DNA of 64,000 nucleotides, taken from contig NZ_JANDBD010000003.1 of assembly GCF_024320865.1 (NCBI RefSeq), positions 434,001-498,000 on the forward strand. The letters run 5' to 3'. Numbering within the stretch: the first letter of the stretch is position 1; the number at the start of each line of letters is the position of its first letter. Positions 8,863-16,017 of the stretch are shown piece after piece. Made by a program: the position numbers and the translations under genes. The stretch is from Mycolicibacterium arenosum. GTDB taxonomy: Bacteria; Actinomycetota; Actinomycetes; Mycobacteriales; Mycobacteriaceae. The notes beneath the pieces were generated by a model. The model was not told where the DNA came from and ran no database searches. It saw only the letters and a program-made list of their open reading frames with translations.

Positions 8863-8920
8863 CGAACGTTGGTTACCGCTACGCCAAAGCGCGGTTTCGC
8901 GTAGCGGTAACCAACGTTCG
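8863..8920. terminator. 22-bp perfect inverted repeat, probable bidirectional terminator
   Basis: Arms 8863-8884 and 8899-8920 are exact reverse complements of 22 bp with a 14-nt loop, and three further A-T pairs can form inside the loop. It lies between the convergent ends of the Septum_form-like gene and the permease gene. No U-tract follows, as is common for mycobacterial hairpins. The stem is longer than needed for a simple terminator. Confidence 0.6.
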
Positions 8921-8935
8921 CGCGAAAGGGATGGG

Positions 8936-9733
8936 TCAGCGGAGAGCGGCGCGGCCGCGGATCCGGCCCAGCAGCACCAGCGCGAGCAGCGTGACGAGCA
9001 GCAGAAGGGTCGTGCAGGCCGCGGCCTGGAACGCCTGACCGCGGTCGGTCAGCGCGAAGATGGTGACGGGCAACGTCTTCCACGTCGCCGGATAGACCAT
9101 GACGGTGGCGCCCAGCTCGCCCATCGACAGCGCGACGGCGAGGCCCGCCGCCGCCCCGAGCGAGGGCAGCAGCAACGGCAGCGTGACGCGGGCCAGCACC
9201 CGGGCGGGGCCTGCGCCGAGCGACTCCGCGGCCTGTCGGTAGGCGGGGTCGAGTCGATCGAGCGCCGCCGACACGGCGCTGAACGCGAACGCGAGCACCA
9301 GCACCGCGTGCGCGAGGATGACGATCCACCGCGTGCCACCGAGCAGCAGCGGGCGCTCGTTGAACGCGATCAGCAGGCCGAGACCGATCGCGACCGACGG
9401 CACCGCGATCGGCAGGTGGAACACCGCATCGGTGATGCGCTGCAACCACATCGGCGCTTCACGCGCCGCCAGCGCCGCCCAGGTGCCGAGCACCAGCGCG
9501 ATACCGCCCGCCACGAACGCGGTCTGCAGGCTCACCGACAGGCTGGCCACGTTCTCCCCGGACAGAGCGCGGTCGAACCGGGTGAACCCGAGATCCGACG
9601 GCAGCGGGCCGTTCCACGCACCCGCCAGTCCGGCGAGCACCACGGTCACCAGCGGCAGCACGAACACCACCCCGACGACCAGGGCGAAGATGCCGATCAG
9701 GACGGCTCTACTTCGCGGGGTCCACAACAACAT
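8936..9733 (-). CDS. ABC transporter permease, phosphonate (2-AEP)-type, second permease
   Basis: Inner-membrane permease of 265 residues with about six membrane segments. The cytoplasmic EAA-loop signature appears as ESLGAGPARVLARVTLPLLL, where the ATPase docks. It is the last gene of the six-gene phosphonate operon and overlaps the preceding permease gene by 26 bp. It pairs with that permease to form the heterodimeric channel, as in PhnU/PhnV-type 2-aminoethylphosphonate or iron(III)-type importers. The phosphonate assignment rests on the neighbouring oxidoreductase, phosphonatase-like hydrolase and PhnZ-like gene, not on this sequence alone. A polyamine- or iron-type substrate cannot be excluded from the permease itself. 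Confidence 0.85.
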   Translation of the reverse strand: MLLWTPRSRAVLIGIFALVVGVVFVLPLVTVVLAGLAGAWNGPLPSDLGFTRFDRALSGENVASLSVSLQTAFVAGGIALVLGTWAALAAREAPMWLQRITDAVFHLPIAVPSVAIGLGLLIAFNERPLLLGGTRWIVILAHAVLVLAFAFSAVSAALDRLDPAYRQAAESLGAGPARVLARVTLPLLLPSLGAAAGLAVALSMGELGATVMVYPATWKTLPVTIFALTDRGQAFQAAACTTLLLLVTLLALVLLGRIRGRAALR

Positions 9734-10628
9734 CGGAATCCCCCTTTCCGCGCGCGGTCATGACGCGGGCGAAGATCACCCGGTAGGCGACGTACAGCGA
9801 CAGCGACAACGCGATCTGCACGGTCGCGATGACGGCCGCACCCGGCAGGTCGAACGTCACGATGCCCCTGGTGTAGATCAGCACCGGCAGCGTGATCACC
9901 CCTTTCGCACCGGTGAACAGCACGATGCCGAACTCGTTGAGCGTCAACAGGAGAACGAGGCTGCCACCCGCCATCAGCGCGGGCCACGCCTCGGGCACGA
10001 TGACGGTGCGCAGCACCCGCCACGGTGACGCGCCCAGGCTGGCGGCGACGTCGAGTTGAGCCCGCGGCAGCATCGAGAACGACGCGAGCAGCGGCCGGAT
10101 GACGAACGGCGTGAAGAACGTGATCTCAGCGGCGATGACACCCGCCGGCGTGTACAGGAAGTTCAGCATCGGCGAGTCCGCTCCGGTGATGCCGGCGAGC
10201 AGGGCGTTCACCGCGCCCGCCGTGCCGTAGAGGAACGTGAACGCCAGCGTGATGAGGAACGACGGCAACGCCAGCACGGTGTCGATGAGCCTGCCCACCA
10301 GCTGCGATCCGGGGAACGGCACGAAGGCGAGAACGATCGCCAGGAACGTACCGAGGATCAGGCAGCCGACGGTGGAGGTGACGGCGATCGCGACCGTGCG
10401 CCACAGCGCGTCGAGGAACACCCCGGACGTCAGCACCCCGGTCCAGGTCTGCGCGCCACCACCGGAATCCGTCGGCGCCAGCGACTCGAGCGCAACCCGC
10501 ACCAGCGGGTACACGACGACGAACGCCACTATCAGAAGCGGCGGCAGCACCCACCACACCGCGACCGATCTAGGCGCCCCGGCGGTGTCGGGCGGCGCGG
10601 TGCCGGGCCGATCCAGCGTCGCCGTCAC
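9708..10628 (-). CDS. ABC transporter permease, phosphonate (2-AEP)-type, first permease
   Basis: Permease of 306 residues with about six membrane helices beginning at SVAVWWVLPPLLIVAFVVVY and an EAA-type loop AASLGASPWRVLRTVIVPEA. The start is GTG 10628, whose GTGA overlaps the TGA of the ATPase gene, indicating translational coupling; the frame is open further upstream but that stretch is the antisense of the ATPase gene. The downstream permease start lies 26 bp inside this gene. Together with the second permease, ATPase and lipoprotein it forms a complete importer. The length and two-permease organisation match PhnU-type components. Confidence 0.87.
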   Translation of the reverse strand: MTATLDRPGTAPPDTAGAPRSVAVWWVLPPLLIVAFVVVYPLVRVALESLAPTDSGGGAQTWTGVLTSGVFLDALWRTVAIAVTSTVGCLILGTFLAIVLAFVPFPGSQLVGRLIDTVLALPSFLITLAFTFLYGTAGAVNALLAGITGADSPMLNFLYTPAGVIAAEITFFTPFVIRPLLASFSMLPRAQLDVAASLGASPWRVLRTVIVPEAWPALMAGGSLVLLLTLNEFGIVLFTGAKGVITLPVLIYTRGIVTFDLPGAAVIATVQIALSLSLYVAYRVIFARVMTARGKGDSDVVVDPAK

Positions 10629-11794
10629 GGGGCGGCCTGCACCAGAACACCTGCGGGGTCGGGAAAGTGGACGCCGACGTCGCTGCCGATGTCGTACCGA
10701 ACGTGCCCTGGCACGTCGACCTCGAGGAGTTGATCGGGCAGGTCGGTCACGGCCAGCACCAGCCGCGTGGTGGCGCCGCGCCAGACGGCCGCGTTGACCG
10801 TGGCCCGCACCGCGCCGCGCTCCTTGAGCGCGCCGATCCTCAGCGCGTGCGGCCGGACACACAGCAGCGCTTCCGATTTCGGCGCCCACGCCGCCTTTCC
10901 CACCGCGGGCTGGGGCGCCTCGGCGCTCACCGTCTTTCCTGCGAAGGACACCAGCGCCGACGTGCCGATCACGCGGCCGACACTGCACGGGATGAGGTTG
11001 GCACCGCCGAGGAATGCGGCGGTGAAGCTCGTCGGGGGCCGCTTCCAGAGGTTCTCGGCGGTGTCGACGTCCATCAGCCGCGCGTTGTTCATGACGACGA
11101 TGCGATCGGCCAGCGCCAGCGCTTCGGCCTGATCGTGCGTCACGTACAGCATGGCGGTGTCCGGCAGCGCCTCCTTGAGCCGCTGCAGCTCGGCGAGCAT
11201 CGACTGCCGCAACTGCGCGTCCAGCGCCGCGAGCGGTTCGTCCAGCAGCAGCACACCCGGCCGGATCGCCAGTGCCCGCGCGATCGCGACCCGCTGCTGC
11301 TGACCACCGGAAAGCTCACGGGGAAGCCGCTTTCCGTACGCCGACATACCCACCATGTCGAGTGCCTCGGTGACCCGCGCGGTCAACTCCGCGCGCGGCA
11401 CCCGCCGCGACTTGAGGCCGAACGCCACGTTGTCGGACACCCGCATGTGCGGAAACAGTGCATAGGACTGCAGGACCACCCCGATCCCGCGCTTGGCGGG
11501 CGGCAGGTTGGTGACATCGCGTCCCCCCAACCGGACCGAGCCCGACGTGGGCCGCACGAAACCCGCGAGCGCGTTGAGCGCGGTCGACTTGCCCGACCCG
11601 CTCGGCCCGAGGAGCGCCACCGTCTCACCGCCGGCGACCCGGAGGGTGAAGTCGACCAGTGCCGCCGTCGTCTTCCTCCCGCGCCCGTAGGAGACGCCGA
11701 CCCGGTCGAACGTGATTGCGGGCGGCCCGCTCTCGGTGGACTCGTCGAGTATCTGCGCTGCGGCCTTCGTTCGGCCCAGTCGAGCCTCGGTCAT
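10625..11794 (-). CDS. ABC transporter ATP-binding protein, PhnT/PotA-type
   Basis: Cytoplasmic ATPase of 389 residues that powers the importer. All nucleotide-binding motifs are intact: Walker A GPSGSGKST, Q-loop VLQSYALFPHM, signature LSGGQQQR, Walker B VLLLDEPLAALD and the H-loop VTHDQAEA. A C-terminal TOBE-like regulatory domain of about 130 residues follows, typical of the spermidine/iron/2-AEP subclass. The ATG at 11794 lies one base after the binding-protein stop codon, and its own stop overlaps the first permease start. The N-terminal 30 residues before the nucleotide-binding domain are variable. Confidence 0.92.
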   Translation of the reverse strand: MTEARLGRTKAAAQILDESTESGPPAITFDRVGVSYGRGRKTTAALVDFTLRVAGGETVALLGPSGSGKSTALNALAGFVRPTSGSVRLGGRDVTNLPPAKRGIGVVLQSYALFPHMRVSDNVAFGLKSRRVPRAELTARVTEALDMVGMSAYGKRLPRELSGGQQQRVAIARALAIRPGVLLLDEPLAALDAQLRQSMLAELQRLKEALPDTAMLYVTHDQAEALALADRIVVMNNARLMDVDTAENLWKRPPTSFTAAFLGGANLIPCSVGRVIGTSALVSFAGKTVSAEAPQPAVGKAAWAPKSEALLCVRPHALRIGALKERGAVRATVNAAVWRGATTRLVLAVTDLPDQLLEVDVPGHVRYDIGSDVGVHFPDPAGVLVQAAP

Positions 11795-11795
11795 G

Positions 11796-12842
11796 TCAGC
11801 TGCCCGTGGCCTTCTCGTAGGCGGCCACGTCGGCGTCGAGCTCGGCGAGCACGGTGTTCCAATCCGGCACCCACACCTCGGCGTCCTTCAACACACCCTC
11901 AGGCGTGCTCGGGCCCGCGGCCTCACCGGTCACCGTGGCGAGCGAGTCCAGCACCGGGATGCCGAGCGCATCGGGCCCGACGGTCTTCTGGACGTCCTCG
12001 GAGACCAGGAACGCCAGCAGCTTCTTGGCCGAATCCGCATGCGGCGCACCCTTGGTCACACCCGCCACATAGGGCAGCGACACGGTGACCTTCTTCCCGT
12101 CGGCCGACGCGGGGATGAAGATGTTGAACTTCGAGCCGTCGTCCCTGATGGAACCGAGGTTCATCTGGACGTCACCGTTGGCCACCAGCAGTTCGCCGTT
12201 GCTGACCTTGGGCTGCAGCTTGCCCGTCGACGACGACGGGCCGACGTTGTTGGCCTGCAGCCGGGTGAGGTAGTCCAGCGCGCCGGGCTTGCCCATGAGG
12301 TGCTGCAGCAGGATCAGCACGGCGGTGCCGTCGCCTGCCTGGCCGGGTGTCGAGTACTGCAGCTTGCCCTTGAACTCCGGCCGGAGCAGGTCGTCCCACG
12401 TGGCGGGCTGCGGGTTGGCACCGGGGTTCGCGATGAAGCTCAGCGCGTTGTTGACGATCGGCAGGTAGCTGGCGTCCGGGCCGACCTGGTCGTCCGGAAT
12501 ACCCTCGGCGTCAACGCCACTGGGCTGAAGCAGCCCGGACTGCTCGGCCTTCTGGATGAACGGCGGCAGCGTGATCAACAGGTCGGCCTGCGGGTTGGAC
12601 TGCTCCTTCTCGACCCGCGACACCACCTCGCCCGACCCCGCCTCGACGAGGTTGACATTGACGCCCGTCTCCTCGGTGAACTTCGTGAACTGGCCCTCGT
12701 ACCAGGTGGCCAGGCCGTCGGCGCTGTAGACGGTCAACGTCTCGCCGCCGCCGGAGCCGGACGATCCGGTGCCGCCGCAGGCGGTCATCGTGATCGCGGT
12801 GGCGGCGACCGTGAGCGCAGCCAGGAACGTGCGCAGTGTCAT
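11796..12842 (-). CDS. Lipoprotein substrate-binding protein of phosphonate-type ABC importer
   Basis: Extracytoplasmic solute-binding protein of 348 residues. The ATG at 12842 starts a signal peptide (MTLRTFLAALTVAATAITMT) ending in a lipobox with Cys22, so the mature protein is probably membrane-anchored. The fold signature is that of the Fe(III)/2-AEP family: LTVYSADG at the first strand, ITLPPFIQKAEQSGLLQP and a WDDLLRPEFKGKLQ hinge segment. An AAAGG Shine-Dalgarno precedes the ATG. It lies 16 nt after the HAD hydrolase gene. It captures the substrate for the two permeases. The ligand is inferred to be an aminoalkylphosphonate from context only. Confidence 0.88.
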   Translation of the reverse strand: MTLRTFLAALTVAATAITMTACGGTGSSGSGGGETLTVYSADGLATWYEGQFTKFTEETGVNVNLVEAGSGEVVSRVEKEQSNPQADLLITLPPFIQKAEQSGLLQPSGVDAEGIPDDQVGPDASYLPIVNNALSFIANPGANPQPATWDDLLRPEFKGKLQYSTPGQAGDGTAVLILLQHLMGKPGALDYLTRLQANNVGPSSSTGKLQPKVSNGELLVANGDVQMNLGSIRDDGSKFNIFIPASADGKKVTVSLPYVAGVTKGAPHADSAKKLLAFLVSEDVQKTVGPDALGIPVLDSLATVTGEAAGPSTPEGVLKDAEVWVPDWNTVLAELDADVAAYEKATGS

Positions 12843-12858
12843 GGGTGTGCCTTTCGGG

Positions 12859-13548
12859 TTAGGTGGAGAGCAGGAGGTCGGCGAAGTCGGCGACGGAGCC
12901 GACGACGTGGGTGGCGCCCGCGGCGCGTAGCTGGTCCTCGTCGTGCGCGCCGGTGAGCGTGCCCGCGGCGATCGCGCAGCCGGCTCGCAGCGCGCTGTCG
13001 ACGTCGTTGCTCGTGTCACCGAGGGCGGCGACGTTCGCCACGGAGTCGGCTTGAAGCCGGATCAGCGCGGTGAGGATCAGGTCGGGGTAAGGGCGGCCGC
13101 GCACCCCGTCACCCGGTGCGAGCACCAGGTCGGCGATCGTCTGCCAACCCAGCGCTGCAAGCAGTTTCTCCTGCGTGCCGCCGCTGAACCCGGTGGTCAG
13201 CGCGACCTTCATACCAGCCTCCCGCAGCCGCGAGATCGCCTCAGCGGCACCGTCGATCGGCGTGGCGCGGCCGTTGTCGATCTCGGCCTCGTAGGCCGCC
13301 TCGAACGCGACGTTGGCCCGTTGCGCGACGTCCTCGGAACCGAAGAGGGCGCGGAAGACGACGATCTTCGACTGACCCATGGTGTCGAGCACGTACTGGC
13401 GGGCCTGCTCGCGCTGCGGCCCGGTCTCCGGAAGGCCCGCGGCCGTCGCGGCGGCCTCGAACGATGCGACGACCAGTCCGTCGTCGGCGACGGTCGTGCC
13501 CGCCATGTCGATGACGGCGAGTTGAATACTGCTGCTGGACAATGTCAT
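12859..13548 (-). CDS. Phosphonatase-like (PhnX-like) HAD hydrolase
   Basis: HAD-superfamily hydrolase of 229 residues resembling phosphonoacetaldehyde hydrolase, which cleaves the C-P bond of phosphonoacetaldehyde to acetaldehyde and phosphate. The nucleophile motif is DMAGTT (Asp14), the DxAGT form typical of the phosphonatase clade. The cap region has MGQSK with Lys61 where phosphonatase carries its Schiff-base Lys in MGLLK. The usual HAD lysine is Arg in GRPYPD, again as in phosphonatase, and the acidic motif is GDTSND. The ATG at 13548 is 5 nt after the oxidoreductase stop. In the pathway it would use the aldehyde made by the upstream FAD enzyme. The exact substrate is untested, since the clade includes proteins of unknown specificity. 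Confidence 0.85.
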   Translation of the reverse strand: MTLSSSSIQLAVIDMAGTTVADDGLVVASFEAAATAAGLPETGPQREQARQYVLDTMGQSKIVVFRALFGSEDVAQRANVAFEAAYEAEIDNGRATPIDGAAEAISRLREAGMKVALTTGFSGGTQEKLLAALGWQTIADLVLAPGDGVRGRPYPDLILTALIRLQADSVANVAALGDTSNDVDSALRAGCAIAAGTLTGAHDEDQLRAAGATHVVGSVADFADLLLST

Positions 13549-13553
13549 TCCTC

Positions 13554-14669
13554 TCAGAGCTGGATCAGCTCGGCGGTCTGCTCGGCGATGGCCGGGCCAA
13601 GGGTCATGCCGCGGCCGCCGGGCCCGGTGATCACCCAGACCCCGTCGGCGGCCTCGGTGCGGCACACCAGCTGCTGCGGATCGACGCACTGGCTGTAGAC
13701 GCCCGCCCACCGCTGCCGAACGCGCGGGAGCGGACGGCCGAGGAACTCCTCGACGAGCGCGACGAGATAGGCGTACGGGCCCTCGGACACGTCGAACGCG
13801 AAAGGCTCGTCGTACTCGTGGGTGTCGCCGATGGTCAGTCCGCCGTGCAGGCGCTGTACGCACAGCAGCTGCATGCGCTGGTCGTGGGCCACCGGATCCT
13901 GAGGTTCGTTGTCCCGCAGGGCATCCAATGCCGAGCCTGCGAAGCCGGGGTAGTAGCGGAAGCTGTCGCCGTCGGCGATCGCCGTGGTGAGCGGTTCGTC
14001 GAGCGGTTCGGTCTGCATCATCTGCAGCCGGACGCGGCGGACCGGGAGCTCACCTGCGATCTCGCGGGTGAGGCCGCCGTGCGCCGCGCCGGGGCACACC
14101 AGCACCAGGTCGCTCTCGTGCCGAGCGCCGCGGTCGTCGCGGACCACCCGCCCGTCGATCGCCCGCGCCTCAGTGCCGGGCCGGAAGTCGTAGCGCCCGC
14201 TGGCGTCGAGGTGGGCGCGGATCGCCGGCAGCGCCTGCCGCGACTCGACGGCGGCGTCGCGCGAGCAGTGCAGACCGGCGAGGAACTTGCCGCGCAGCGC
14301 CGGGTTGAGTGCGCGGACCCGGTCGGGATCGAGCAGTTCGAACCCGCGAACCGCGGCGTCGGTGCGGGCCACCGCCTGCTCGGCGACGGCGATCTCGCGC
14401 GGGGTGCGAAGCAGCGTCAGTGACCCGGCGGGCCGGAAGCCGATGCCGGGGATATGCTCGCCGTAGCGCTCCCAGAGTTCGCGGGACCGCAGCGCGGCGT
14501 CGAGTTCGATCTCGGAGCGCCCGGACACCCAGACCAGACCGAAGTTGCGGACGGTCGCGCCGCGGGCTTCGGTTTCGCGTTCGAGGTGGGTGACGTGGTG
14601 GCCGCGCTGGATCGCCTCCAGCGCGTGGGCGGTTCCCAGAATCCCGCCGCCGATGATCGTCACACGCAT
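13554..14669 (-). CDS. FAD-dependent oxidoreductase of phosphonate catabolism (DAO family, TIGR03364-like)
   Basis: Amine oxidase/dehydrogenase of 371 residues with an N-terminal FAD-binding Rossmann motif GGGILG (Gly7, Gly9, Gly12) followed by an acidic residue at the end of strand 2 (HLERE), and a conserved GARH/GPGGRGMTLGPA C-terminal flavin region. This family recurs beside phosphonatase-like hydrolases and is known to oxidise aminoethylphosphonate derivatives, including N-methylated forms, to phosphonoacetaldehyde. It is the first gene of the six-gene operon. The ATG at 14669 has a GAAAGG Shine-Dalgarno. It is divergent from the PhnZ-like gene, with the GntR-type operator 74-93 bp upstream. 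Substrate preference is inferred. Confidence 0.82.
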   Translation of the reverse strand: MRVTIIGGGILGTAHALEAIQRGHHVTHLERETEARGATVRNFGLVWVSGRSEIELDAALRSRELWERYGEHIPGIGFRPAGSLTLLRTPREIAVAEQAVARTDAAVRGFELLDPDRVRALNPALRGKFLAGLHCSRDAAVESRQALPAIRAHLDASGRYDFRPGTEARAIDGRVVRDDRGARHESDLVLVCPGAAHGGLTREIAGELPVRRVRLQMMQTEPLDEPLTTAIADGDSFRYYPGFAGSALDALRDNEPQDPVAHDQRMQLLCVQRLHGGLTIGDTHEYDEPFAFDVSEGPYAYLVALVEEFLGRPLPRVRQRWAGVYSQCVDPQQLVCRTEAADGVWVITGPGGRGMTLGPAIAEQTAELIQL

Positions 14670-14742
14670 GGTCAGGCACCTTTCAGAGTCACTGCATCCG
14701 CGGCTCAACCGTGTGGTGTTGCCTGCGGGAACAGCGGGTTAA

Positions 14743-14762
14743 CAATTGGTATAGACCAATTG
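14743..14762. promoter_or_regulatory. GntR/PhnF-type operator (contains TGGTATAGACCA)
   Basis: CAATTGGT-atag-ACCAATTG is a 20-bp palindrome with 8-bp perfect arms. Its core TGGTATAGACCA is, as far as I recall, the sequence reported as the M. smegmatis PhnF operator, and it fits the HutC/GntR GGT-n4-ACC pattern. It sits in the divergent promoter between the oxidoreductase and PhnZ-like genes, overlapping the rightward promoter. It is most simply the site of the GntR protein encoded two genes away. Confidence 0.8.
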
Positions 14763-14765
14763 CGG

Positions 14766-14771
14766 TAAAGT
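14766..14771 (+). promoter_or_regulatory. Candidate -10 element of the PhnZ-like gene (TAAAGT)
   Basis: TAAAGT ends 7 nt before the ATG at 14779, so the transcript may be leaderless, which is common in mycobacteria. The operator palindrome ends 3 bp upstream, so repressor binding would block the polymerase. No good Shine-Dalgarno is visible, consistent with leaderless translation. Confidence 0.4.
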
Positions 14772-14778
14772 TTCGCGC

Positions 14779-15294
14779 ATGACCGTGCTCGCCGCAACAG
14801 AGGCGCTACTCCGTTCCCTGCGAGGCGTATGGGATGAGGAAGCGGTCGACGAACTCGACCACGCACTGCAGGCCGCGGCGCGCGCGATCGACGACGCCGC
14901 GGACGACGAACTCGTGCTGGCGTCGGCCCTGCACGACCTCGCACACAGCCCGCTGTTCGACTCGCCGCCCGCCCACGACCGGTTCGCTCAGGACTGGCTC
15001 ACCCCTCGGTTCGGCCCTCGAGTGGGCTGGTTGGCGGGTGCCCACGTCGCCGCCAAGCGCTACCTCGCCGACACCGACCCCGCGTACGCCGCGGCACTGT
15101 CGCCGACGTCGGTCGTGTCACTGCGCGCGCAGGGCGGTGCCGGGGTCGACGCGGCGCGGATCGCCCATCCGTGGTGGCCGGACGCACTGCGACTGCGCCG
15201 CTACGACGACGCCGCGAAAGTGCCCGGCGCAGCGAGCGCTACCATCGAGGACGTGTTGGTGATCGCGGAACGGATTGTGGGGCAAAGGATGTGA
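14779..15294 (+). CDS. PhnZ-like HD-domain mixed-valent diiron oxygenase
   Basis: HD-domain protein of 171 residues resembling PhnZ, which oxidatively cleaves (R)-1-hydroxy-2-aminoethylphosphonate to glycine and phosphate. Likely diiron ligands are His28, His52-Asp53 (HDLAH), His56, His66, His89 (GAHVAAKRYL) and Asp143 or Asp144. Glu21 occupies the position of PhnZ Glu27, which contacts the substrate amino group, whereas Trp18 replaces the mobile Tyr24. PhnZ normally works with a 2-oxoglutarate hydroxylase (PhnY), and none is encoded next to it, so it may act on an imported hydroxylated phosphonate. It forms an operon with the GntR gene 7 nt downstream and diverges from the catabolic/transport operon. 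Catalytic assignment is by motif alignment from memory. Confidence 0.75.
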   Translation: MTVLAATEALLRSLRGVWDEEAVDELDHALQAAARAIDDAADDELVLASALHDLAHSPLFDSPPAHDRFAQDWLTPRFGPRVGWLAGAHVAAKRYLADTDPAYAAALSPTSVVSLRAQGGAGVDAARIAHPWWPDALRLRRYDDAAKVPGAASATIEDVLVIAERIVGQRM

Positions 15295-15301
15295 CCGGGC
15301 C

Positions 15302-15997
15302 GTGAGCAAGCCGCACGCGATCCGCACCGAACTCGACGGGCTGCTCGACGGATTGGTCGAAGGCGATCCCTTCCCACCTGAACGCGAACTCGCAACGCGT
15401 TTCGGCGTGGCGCGGGAGACCGTCCGGCAGGCGCTGCACGAGCTGCTCGTCGAGGGTCGCATCGAGCGCAGGGGCCGCGGCACCGTGGTGTCGACACCCA
15501 AACTGGTGCAACCGCTTTCGCTGAAGTCCTACACCGAGGGCGCGCTGCGAATGGGCCGCAAGCCGGGGCGTCTGCTGGTCACCTGGGAGGACGTCGCCGC
15601 GAGCGCGGACCTCGCCGAGGCACTCGGGATCGCCGAGGGCGATGCGGCGATGCACCTCGAGCGCGTGCTGCTCGCCGACGGTCAGAAGATCGGTCTGGAG
15701 AGCACGTACCTGCCGGTTGCGCGCTTCGGCGGGTTCCGGGAGACCTTCGACCCGACGACGTCGCTGTACGCCGCCGTGCGTGCGACGGGCGTGCACTTCG
15801 GGTCCGCCGTCGAGCGGATCGAGACGGTGCTGGCCGCACCCCGCGAGGCGGCGCTGCTGGAGTCGACGACCGCGATGCCGATGCTGCGTCTGCACCGCCG
15901 CTCGCTGGACATCGAGGGCGGGCCGATCGAGGTGGTGCGCGCGCTCTATCGCGGTGACCGCGTCGCGTTCGAGGCGTCTCTCACCGACCGCGACTGA
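15302..15997 (+). CDS. GntR/HutC-family regulator of the phosphonate locus (UTRA domain)
   Basis: Transcription factor of 231 residues. The N-terminal winged helix (FPPERELATRFGVARETVRQALHEL, about 18-48) is followed by a UTRA effector domain that ends near LYRGDRVAFEASL. UTRA proteins of the HutC group bind GGT-n4-ACC palindromes, matching the operator at 14743-14762. It probably represses both divergent transcripts until a phosphonate or a pathway intermediate binds. The GTG at 15302 is used with AAAGGA about 12 nt upstream; the frame is open a little further but no better start exists. It resembles PhnR/PhnF-type regulators, without being assignable to either by name. Confidence 0.85.
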   Translation: MSKPHAIRTELDGLLDGLVEGDPFPPERELATRFGVARETVRQALHELLVEGRIERRGRGTVVSTPKLVQPLSLKSYTEGALRMGRKPGRLLVTWEDVAASADLAEALGIAEGDAAMHLERVLLADGQKIGLESTYLPVARFGGFRETFDPTTSLYAAVRATGVHFGSAVERIETVLAAPREAALLESTTAMPMLRLHRRSLDIEGGPIEVVRALYRGDRVAFEASLTDRD

Positions 15998-16017
15998 CGG
16001 CCGGTAACGTCGGGATC

